Assembly (NCBI GenBank): GCA_001724265.1
Contig: MEDY01000187.1
Span: forward strand, 28,501-92,500
Source: Rhizaria sp. SCN 62-66
Lineage: Eukaryota > Rhizaria, unplaced
Reading direction: 5' to 3'
Length of the DNA: 64,000 nucleotides
The position numbers were made by a program, and so were the translations under genes. Each line of letters opens with the position of its first letter. The first letter of the stretch is position 1. Below are positions 11,559 to 21,200 of this stretch, one piece after another. Under the pieces are notes generated by a model. The model saw only the letters and a program-made list of their open reading frames with translations, did not search any database and had not been told where the DNA came from.

Positions 11559-14500
11559 ATGCTCTTCTCAGGTGCTGTGGCTACAAACCCTCACGGCCCT
11601 CCGCTGCCGCCTGCAGACAGCGCAGCTCCGGTCCCTGCGCCCACTTCATCGTCCTCGTCTTCTCTCTCCGCCACCGCGGCCACAACATCGCCTCATGCAA
11701 CAACGACATCGCCAGACGTCTCCACACCTCACTCACGCATGGCGAAGCCCCACGCGACAGCTGCCGACGCTTCTGCTGCAGAGACTGCTGCGCGGTATTC
11801 CCCGGCGGCCCTGTGGCGCCGCGCGTCGCGCTATGTCCGGGCGACGCCCATCTTCCAGTTCTACTCCTACCTCTACCACCGCCGCCCGCGGCTGCTGCTC
11901 GCCTCTATCCTCGTTAACTACGCGCTGCCCATTGCCATGGAGGCGCTCCCGTGGTTCCTTTCCCTCCGCAAGCTCGCCTCGGCGCTGCGGTCGACGCGCA
12001 ACGCGCTGCAGCACGACGTCGTCGCAGCGCGCCCGCTCTCGCAGACGGCAATGGCGGCATACGCGCTCATGGCGCTCGCGCACACGGCGATCCAGACGAC
12101 GGAGAACACCCTGCGCAACCGGGTTGACTACGAGCTCCGCCTCGTCGTTCGCAGGCTCGTGCTCGAGAAAGTCGTATTTTCCGAGCTGGGCGCGCTCCAG
12201 AGGTCCTACGTGCGCGCATTCAACGAGACGGTCAACCCCGTGCTGCTTGAGGCGCGCATCTCGCTTGATCTGTACGATACGCTGTATTTGTTCAACTTTT
12301 TGATCCCGAATATCCTCCGCGGCTCAGTGGCAGTGATGCAGACCTTCAGCGAGCTGCTCACGCTTCCGCCGCCAGTCAACGCCAACAACAACACTGGCAT
12401 TGGCTCGAGTGCAAGTAACGCGAATGCGAGCTTGCGTGCTCATCGTGTTGTCCCAGGCTTTTCTTCACAGCAACAACCACAGCCACAACAAGCTCCAGCA
12501 GCGACAGCAGAAGTCACAACAACAGTGACAGCTGACACACCGCAGTCACAATCGTCGTCGTCATCGTCGTCTTTGCTCAAGTCTTTGCAAGCGCAATCAC
12601 AACAGCCACAAGTCCCGGCGATACAATCACAGTCACACGTTCTGGCCTCACCGTCACAGGTTCCGTCGCCGCCGCAGCTCGCGTCGCCGGCGGGCGAGCT
12701 GCTGCCCCTGCGGGCGGGCATCTGGGCGGCGCCCGCGACGCTGATTCGGCCCCTCGTCATCGGCGTGCTGGGCGAGGTCGTTGACTCTGTGCGCGCGCGC
12801 TACGGCCGCGACGCGCGCACTACGGCCGCGCAGGCCACCGACGCCGCCATGGGGCAGGTGCTTGCCGACGCCGTAGACGGGCTCGCGGAAGTGCAGGTAT
12901 GTCTAATGGACTCTCGCAGTGAGGATTGTCACGTACCATATTAGAACTCCATGTTATTGCTTATTGTCTATATCACTTGTGTAGGGAATATTTTCTGTTC
13001 ATTTCAACTTTATTTTTGCTGATTTATCCCTTCTTTTATAAACTTAGGCGAACAATCTGCAGGAGCACATCCTGTCGGTGATGGACCGCGTCTCTGTCGC
13101 GGATGTCAGCAACGCCCACGGCCTCCGCGCGGCGGCAGACCGCGCCGTGCAGAACTACGCCTCGCGCGGCGTGTTTGACCTGCTGAGCGAGCTCTGGGTT
13201 ACGCAGAGCGTGATGAAGGAGCACGGCATCGACCACGAGGCGTACCGCAAGCTGGCGCTCGACGTTGGCGCGGTAACCGGCACGGTGCGCAAGCTGTACA
13301 ATCAGTGCCTGCAGGTAAAGAGCGTGTTTGAGTCGCAGACGCGGCTGATGACGCTGCTGGGGATGCCCTCGTTTCAGCACGAGGAGGACCGGCACGCCTG
13401 GCGCAAGAGGCTGCAACTGAAGCATAAGACGGAATCACGCGCAGAAAGTGTTCCTAATAGTGCCAACGATGACGCGGATGATTGTGGCAATGATGATACC
13501 ATCGTCGATTTCGAGGTTCTGACGATCGGTCGGCTTAACTTCGCGTTCCCCCGCATGCCCACGGTCACTTCCGACCCCGACAAGGCCGACCGCAACTTGG
13601 CCAAGGAAGCGCGCAAAGCTCACTTGTACGCTTTATCTCTTGATGATAGCGACGGCGTTGACAAAATCACCCATAACACCGATCTCCCGGCTGCTGACTC
13701 GGAATCAGACACAGAACCCGAGACTGAGGCCGACAACAACAAAGCTGACAACTCTATCGTCGATAACACTGGTTCCAACAATGTTACAAGTAGCAAGCGC
13801 CAGCGGCAGCGGCGGCGGCTTGCACTGTGCATCAACGGTGTCCCGCCCACCTCCATCGCATCGTCACCAGCCTCTTCGTCACTGGCTCAGACACCTCTCC
13901 AGGCACGGTCGGCTCGACGCGACCCGCTAGAGTTCCGCCGCGGCCGCGCATACGCCGTCATGGGCGCCAACCGCAGTGGCAAGTCGACGCTTGTTAAGAT
14001 TATTACTCGCCTTATTGCGCCACTGCCTCTTGACGCTATCTCAGACGCACGTCTCATTGCAGCGACTCCTGAGAATGTTGCCTGCGGTACCAATGCTACT
14101 GCCGCAGGCGATCACCTCGAGTTCGACTCCGCTTTTGCCCCCGCTTTGTCCCGCTATCCGCTGCTGCTTAACGGCCGGCCCTTCGCCTCAGTCCCGCGGC
14201 GCGCGTGGCGGCGCGCGTTGTCCTATGTTAGCCAGCGGCCGTACCTCTTCCCGGGCACGGTCGAAGACAACATTCGCTGCGGACTCCGCGGCAAGACGCG
14301 GGCCGAGGTGGCGCTGGCGGCCGAGATGGCGGGGCTGCTGCTCAGCAATAACGACAATGACAACGACGGCGACGACGCTGGCGATAACAACCACCACAAC
14401 GCCGACAATGGTCAAGAGGCGAGTCGCATGTCTGATGGCTCTGCGGCTGTTTCTGCTGGTGGCGCCAATGGGGTCGTCACTGATGATCAGAGCGCCTCTA

Positions 14501-15717
14501 GCGCTACGGCTGCCAAGCCTTACAGGCCTTGGGAGAAGCGTAACCTTGACACCCTTACACGTGCTGTCGGAGTACTCACATCCGCGGCTGGGCTATTAAC
14601 ATCTAAGATCTCGACTGCGACCGACACCGTAACGACAGCGATCATCGGCAGCGCACCGCAAGCGACAACAGTGAATAGCAATAGTCCTCACACTGCTAAT
14701 GTGACTAGAACAAACGTAGGCGATGCTATTATGAGTAGTGACGATGGTATTTCGAGCAGTGGCGGGTTACTGGGTTGGCTTGATAGCAAGCTTTTGCTCT
14801 CAGTTCCAAACTTTGACACAAGCGCCACTTGCGTGAATCCCACCGACGGCGACAGCGTGATCAGTCAGAGTAACACTGCGCATAGCGTACACTCTTACAC
14901 CATCCACGGCAGTACTTGTACGGTGAAGCCCACTTCTACTTTGTTTGACCCTCTCGTTAGCATGAGCTCTAGTGCGACTGCAACTGCGAACGCGAGCTAC
15001 AATCAACACAACACGGACTACTCGAGCAGTCTGCTGCCGAGCCCGACAGATGAGCTGGTAACGACGGCTAGAGGAACGCTTCGAGTTGCTATCGACACTT
15101 GGGATCTCTCAGCCACGAAGGCTGAGGCAGAGACAGATGCAGAGGCTGGCGCTGAGGCAGAGATTAGTCCTGCTGCTGATGCGAGGGTTGAGAGATTGGG
15201 CATTGATTGCGATGCGGTTGCAACACCAACATCGAGCCAGCGTCTCAACCAACACAAGTACACCGTCACTCCAATCAAGGGCTTTAACATCAGCAATGCG
15301 GCTCACACAGAGGAGAGCACTGCTGACCCAGCTTTTGCCTTTGCTCACGCTGACTTAAGTAAGAACACTATTAGCCGCCGCGCAGGCCGCTTGCTGGCGA
15401 CACCCATTGCGCCGAACGGGAGCAACATTTCCGGCGGATTTGCACAGTCCATCGCCCTTGCGCGCGTGTTTTTGCGCACCAGTGCACAAATAATCATTTT
15501 AGACGAGGCCTTCAGCCAGATGGACCCCCGCAAAGTGGCATTTGTGGTGCCCAATGTGGCGCGGTTCGCGAAGCAGCAAAACGCGATGCTTCTTGTTGTG
15601 ACCCACCATATCGAGCCTCTTAAGGGCTACTTGGACACTGTCGTCGAGATGGAGGGCGGGAAGGTGGCCAAGGTGGTGCCTGCTGCAGAGTACACGGCGC
15701 CGTCAGGGTGCACGTGA
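11559..15717 (+). CDS. ABC half-transporter (TMD-NBD), two exons, large NBD insertion
   Basis: Exons 11559-12896 and 13048-15717 join in phase 0 to give about 1335 residues. ATG 11559 is the first in-frame ATG; the frame is open further upstream but only from a TTG. Residues about 90-300 hold hydrophobic membrane segments (for example LLLASILVNYALPIAMEALPWF and a later LYLFNFLIPNIL). The nucleotide-binding domain has Walker A GANRSGKST (about 752), a Q-loop region with SQRPYLFPGTVEDNI (about 840-855), signature ISGGF (about 1237), Walker B IIILDEA with catalytic Glu (about 1260), a SQMD D-loop and a THH switch His. Arrangement and motifs are those of an ABCB-type exporter half-molecule that must dimerise. 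Substrate and membrane are not predictable. A low-complexity block of about 380 residues separates the Q-loop and signature, which are usually about 45 residues apart. Confidence 0.8.
12897..13047 (+). other. Intron in the ABC transporter gene (151 nt)
   Basis: Donor GTATGT follows CAG and acceptor TTAG precedes GCGAAC. The intron is AT-rich and contains in-frame stops. Removing it joins ...AEVQ to ANNLQEH in phase 0 and links the membrane domain to the nucleotide-binding domain. Confidence 0.85.
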
Positions 15718-16156
15718 CTGCGTGGCAATATGTCGCCGAGATGAGAGCAGCCAAGTAATGTTCCCCGGGATGCGCCAGTTTCCAAAAAGAGTTACATAGT
15801 TCAATAATTTATTTAGTTGTCTTGATTACAATACACGTCTGTCCACATCCATGAGGAGTGCAATTCGTAAAACCTCAACAGGCAATTGAAGAATCGACGT
15901 CTCCAAGTGTGTTTTAACTCAGATTGTGGAATCATACAAATGAAAATCTTGGGATTACTCTATTTCTTCTTATGTATGACACAACATAACATCATATTGT
16001 TACTTGCTAAAATATAACTATAAAAACATAATCATGTTCATGCGAGAACGTCATCATTTGCGCAACATCACACTTAAACATTTAAACAAAACAACAGTTC
16101 GCCAGCGACATTTCCAGTGAGTTGGGTGAACCCACTTGCTTGCTGCAGCCCACCGC
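15718..16156. other. Convergent AT-rich intergenic region (ABC and delta-COP 3' ends)
   Basis: 439 bases between two convergent stop codons, with no ORF of note on either strand. I searched the minus strand by eye for a delta-COP C-terminal exon and saw none. Probably 3' UTRs and polyadenylation signals only. Confidence 0.6.
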
Positions 16157-17546
16157 TTACTGCGCCCCGCCCGCCGCGGGCTCGAGCCGCTCCTCGTGCC
16201 TGAGCGCGCTGATGAATGAGTCAGCGGCCTTCTTGTTGGACTTGCCCAGCGCCATGCCCTTGATGGGCTTCTTGGCGGCCAGCGACTGCTGCTGCTGCGC
16301 CAGCATCGCGCCTTCGTGTTGCTGCCGCTGCACCTGCTCGGACCGCAGCGCGGTCACGGCCGCCGCAGCCACGCTGCTCGCTGCCGTCGCCGCGGCCGCG
16401 GACTGCGCGTATTGCTGCTGCTGCTGGGACGGCTGATGGTGCTGCAGCTGCTGCTGGCGGTCGCCGCCGTCGTCGCCGTGCACGCCCGCGGCGCCCGCAG
16501 CGGCCGCGGCCTCGTACTCCGCGTCCTCGGGGAAGAGCGCAGCGTACGGGTTGACCTCCTCCTGGTCCGTGGAGCCAAACCCGCGGTAGTCGTTGCCGCT
16601 GCCCAGCCCGCCGTCGTAGCCCTCGCGGCCGGACGCGCCCGCCTCACGTAGCTGGTCCTTGCGCCTGTCGATCTCTTCCGCGCGCGCCTGCATGATGCGC
16701 TCGACTTCCTGAGAGCGGTGTTGATGAACATAGAGGAAAACAGGACATACAAGATGTGAGGGATTGATCGTCAAACGACACAGATAGGTACGTCCATGCT
16801 ATAGGGGTAATATGAAAGCAAATTAACTATTATGAACACATATTATAAATGCATTACCACAAAACCTACCTGCATGAGCGACTTTTGGTTGATTTTCTGG
16901 AGACGCTCCTCGTGCGAGTCCATTTCGAGGAACGAGTGTACCTGCTGCACCGTCAGCGGCTCCTTGTACCCGCTCGTGATCACCTCGTCAAACGCAAAGA
17001 AGATGTTGAAGGCCGACTGCGTGACAAGCTCGGGGGAGGGGCAATCGCCACACTCCTCTGTGACGAGCGCGCAAAGCAGGCGCAGCGTGTCGAGGTCCTC
17101 CATGATGTCACTGTTCTTGTTCGTGATGAGCAGCACGACGACTTCGTCGAGGTTCTGGTACACGTAACGCACTTGGTCTGTCTCGATGAACGTGTGCTGA
17201 GAAGAGGCGTCCAGGAGCTTAGGGAAAGCCTGCGAGGAGGAAAGCAAAGCAAAGCAAAGCAAAGATTCAACCACACACGGTACACTAAGTGAGATTTCAT
17301 ATTGCGGATCGTCATGTGGACGAGTGCTGTTGGAGTGTGGTAAATAATGTGAAATTTAATACCGTTTAAAAACACGCCGGATGATCAACAATATGAATAC
17401 ATTGACGTAGAGAGTGGTTTGTTGGGATCTGGGCGGACCTGAAGCAGCGACTCGATGCGAACCTTAGGCATCGGGATAAACTGGCGCGAGAAGAGCACAG
17501 CATTCTTGCGACCCTTCTCCAGAATAGAAGCGGCAAGGACGACCAT
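16157..17546 (-). CDS. ARCN1: Coatomer subunit delta (delta-COP), lacking the mu-homology domain
   Basis: Exons 17546-17439, 17229-16870 and 16708-16157 join in phase 0 to give 339 residues. Exon 1 reads MVVLAASILEKGRKNAVLFS..., and exon 2 carries AFPKLL, the QHTFIET/VRYVYQ block, LLITNKNSDIMEDL, DTLRLL, FAFDEVI, GY and FLEMDSHEE. Together these form the longin-type N-terminal domain of delta-COP. Exon 3 has the charged helix EVERIMQARAEEIDRRKDQ, a Gln/Ala-rich linker and KGMALGK (about 302-308), a known delta-COP linker motif. Delta-COP is part of the COPI coat (F subcomplex) for Golgi-to-ER transport. Family members are about 510 residues and end in a mu-homology domain. Here the frame stops (TAA, 16159-16157) soon after the linker and that domain is not in the window. 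Confidence 0.9.
16709..16869 (-). other. delta-COP intron 2 (161 nt)
   Basis: On the minus strand, donor GTAGGT follows CTCATGCAG and acceptor CTCTCAG precedes GAAGTCGAG. Phase 0, AT-rich. Joins KSLMQ to EVERIM. Confidence 0.85.
17230..17438 (-). other. delta-COP intron 1 (209 nt) with pentanucleotide polypyrimidine tract
   Basis: On the minus strand, donor GTCCGC follows CTGCTTCAG and acceptor CTCGCAG precedes GCTTTCCC. Phase 0. Just before the acceptor the intron carries four tandem TTTGC-type units (AAAGC on the plus strand, about 17241-17262), which serve as the pyrimidine tract. Confidence 0.85.
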
Positions 17547-18242
17547 TGTGGGCAGGTGCTTGCGGTGAGAGTGGGCTAGTGCCGAGGGCTGGGTGGCTTC
17601 GCGAGGAAGGGCAAGGGAGCGGAGGCTGCCTCAGTCGAGCGAGTGAACGAAACGAGCTGCTTGGAGGACACAAGAGTGGCCTTGTTAAGGGTAGCTAAAC
17701 AAAGAAGATGATGCATAGGATGATATGTACATGTGAGTCCCTGGAAGCACTCAGTGGATGATTTGACCTCTCTGGCAATGGTCTGAAGGGAAGATCAGAG
17801 GTCATGACGAGGAGACGAAGCATGTCATCAAGTCTGGGTATGGCTGGACACATTGGTTTCTCCAGGCGCATGTTTCGTAGTCAATATATATACAAAAACA
17901 CAACGAAGAAACATACAACGAAGAAAAAAAGGACGTGACGTTAAGATGATCGAGATATCCACCACTTTAGCCTGCTGACAAGATAGAGTTGGTAGACTCA
18001 AATGAATTTATTTTTTCGGTCCATGTGCTTAGCCCCGTCAACCAGTCACCCATCTGATTTTGAGTGACATCCAAGGATCATGAAGGAGTGAACCAACACA
18101 TAATGTATTTTCTAACTAATCAATCACGTTTAAAATCTACGCAGAGATTCTATCACATTGTTAAGTCCGATTATAGCGCTCAAAGCGCCTCTCGGTGACT
18201 TCAGCCACTGAGTTACAGCGATGTTCAATCTCAAATCTCGTC
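17547..18242. promoter_or_regulatory. Intergenic region upstream of delta-COP and downstream of the coronin-like gene
   Basis: 696 AT-rich bases between tandem minus-strand genes. It must hold the delta-COP promoter and the 3' UTR of the gene to the right. No convincing ORF, tRNA or repeat was seen. Confidence 0.5.
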
Positions 18243-21200
18243 TCAATTGCTGTTCTCCGTGCCCCCTGCCGGCTCACACAGCGTCAGCGCGGGCCCCAGC
18301 GTCACCTTGAGCCTCTGGTGCATGGCTGCGAGCCCGTCCGGCGCGCCCTCCCTGCTCCAGTCGCCCTGGTACCCGCGGTACGCGTGCTGCTGGTGCGCCT
18401 CGATCGCGCCGCGCAGCGACAGGTGTGCCGGCTGCTGCGCCCACAGCGAGCCCGCCAGCCCGCCGTGCAGCGCCGTCATCGCCCACGCGCGCGTCGCGTC
18501 CGCGGCCAGCGGGTCCCGGTCCTCCGGAGCCCAGCCCACGCCGAGCACCTGTTCACCGATCACAGCGTTGCCCCCACCAGCCGCCCCGGCCGCCCCAGTC
18601 GCGACAGCGGAGGCGGAGGCAGCAGCAGCAGTTGGGTCGGCGGTGGACTTGCGGACGGGCGCGGTGGCAAACAGGGCGCTGTTGCGCGCGGCAGCCGCGT
18701 TGCCGTAGATCTGACCGCCATTTCCGCCACTAGCGGCATTGGTGGGCGAGGTGACCGGTGACTCGAGCCCGGCCGCGGCGGCCGCGGCGGCTGCGGCCGC
18801 GGCTGCGGCGGCCGCGGCGTGCGCGCTGCCCGTGCCCGCGGCGACGGACGCGCGGTGTGCGGCGAACTGGCGCAGCTGCTGCCGCCGCAGCAGAATGGCG
18901 TCCTGGCGGCGCAGGTGGCGGTCCTGCGAGAGCACGCTCGTGTCGAGGCCCATGGGCGTCGCGAGGGTCAGGCTGCAGTTGTAATGCGGCGGGAGCAGGT
19001 TGAGCCGCTTCAAGTGCGTGTGCAGGGCGGGGAAGCGCGTCTCATCGAACACGTCCTCCAGGTAGTATCCCAGCACCGAGCTCATGTCGCTGCTGATGTG
19101 GTGGCCGCCGCCGCCGCCGCCGCTGCTGCCATGCCCGCTGCCGCCGTGGCCGCCGGCCCCCTTGGCCTTGTCCTTGCCGCCCTTGTCCTTGCTGCCGGCC
19201 GCGGCGCTGCTGCCGCCTTTCTTGCCGTCGTTGCCGGGGTGGTTCTGCAGGTTGTGGTGCTCCCGCGCGGCCGCGAGCTCCGCTCTGACCGCCGCGGCCT
19301 CGGCCTTAAGCTTCGAGATCTCCCCCTTGGCGATCATGAGCTCTGTGCGCAGACCGACCTTCTCGCGCAGGATCGCCGCCGCGTCGTCGCGGTGGCGCCG
19401 GGCCGCGGCCTCGGCAAAGGCCGTCGCGTTGTTGGCCTCGCGCACCTGGGCCTCGGTGTAGGCGCGCATCAGCTCCAGGTCAGACCTCGGGGCGGCCTAC
19501 TCGCCAGGCGAGAATGGAACGAATAAAATATGGCATATGAGAACAAAGTAGGATACAAATATTCATGAAAAATAAAGAGATATAATACAGAAGTTAAAAC
19601 TCAATCGATATGCAATGTTTTAGAGTTATCTAAGAGAATCTATAGGATATGTACTCGTTTATGTTTGCGACGTACCAGTGCGGCGACTTGCGGCGAGACG
19701 AAGGACGCGATCGCGGCGCGCAGCTTGACCTGGTCGAGCAGCTGCGCGTCGCGGTTGCCACCGCCGGGCCCGCCGGAGGCCAGCGCGGCGGGGTTGCTCT
19801 GGAACGTGGGTGGGACGGCGTGCGAGAACGAGCGCGTGCGCGCGCTGTTATTATGATAGCTACTCATCGTCGCTGCACTGCTCGGAGACAGCGCCGCAGC
19901 AGTGCTGCTGCCGTCGCTACTGGCCGAGTCCGACGGGCCCAGCGACGGCGACGGGGACACGTGCGACAACACGTTCCCGCGGCGCTGGTGGGAGGCGCCC
20001 GTTGCGGCGCCAACGGCAGCGCTGCGGGAGCCGCCGGGCGTCCCGGGGCCGGGGCCAGGCCCGGGGCTGGGGCTGGCCGCGAGCGCGGGCGTGGACGCCG
20101 TGGGGGGCGTCAAGGTCCCGGTCGCGGGGCCGAGGCTGGGGATCGCAGTCGGCACCGGCGTCGTCGTCGCGTTCGCGGCCGCGGTCGCGAGAGACAGCGA
20201 GGCGAGGGACACGGAGACGCTCTTGGCGGAGACGGAGGTGCTGGCGGGGGGCTGCTGCTTGCGGAACCAGGTCTTGGCCGCCGAGTCTGCGGTGCTCGTG
20301 CTGGCGTCAGAGTCAGAAACAGGGGAGTCAGCGATGGTATTGCGAATGCTATTGCACGCGCTTGCGAGGGCGAGAGTGATCGTAATGCGGTCGCTGTCGC
20401 TGACTGCAGCGGGAATCGAGCTGAGACACGGGTATGCAGGCTTAGCGTTGGCGCTGACAAAAGCAGCAGTGCTCTCCAGAGCATCGGCACTAGCATCCGC
20501 CGCACTAGCAGCAGTCGCACCGTTGTTGCTGCCGCTGCTGCCCCCGTGCTCTGCGACAGTCGGCAGTTTCCCCCCGGCACCGAGTCCAGCGGAGCCCGTG
20601 GCGGCGCCCAGGACGCCCGCGGCCGCCGCCAAGGGGCCTACGCCGCCGCGGCGGCCTTTGGTGCCGAGCCCGGCGCGCTCGCGCTCGACCCCGCGCGCGC
20701 GCGCCTCCCTGGCGGCCAGCGACTCCGAGGTAAGCTCGAACAGCGTCGGCCGCCGGTTGCCGAGCACGGCGTCGGCGCGCTTCAGCAGCGAGCACTGCAG
20801 CCACGGGCCCGGCGCGGACGCGGCGGCAGACGCCACAGCGGCCGCGGCCGCAGCAGCCGCGGCCGAGCCGGCGGTCGTGACGGGAGCAACGCCAGCGGCG
20901 GCGGCGGCGGCGGCGGCGGTTTCACTGGTAGAGACCGCGGGGACCGTGGGGCGGACGGCGACCGCGACGGGCCACAGCATTCCGGGCGGCAGAGTGACCG
21001 TGAGCGCCATGAAGGCGTGCGGCGAGTCGACCGCGTTCAGGAAGGTAAGCCGCCCGCCGTCGCGGACGCTGTTAGGCCGCGACGGCTTGGATTCCGGAGG
21101 CGCGGCGTGGGCGAACACGACGGGAGTGGTGCGGACGCTGCCGCCGGCGCCAGCACCAGCGCCAGCGGAGCCGGCGCCGCCGTGGACCCCGCTGCCGCTG

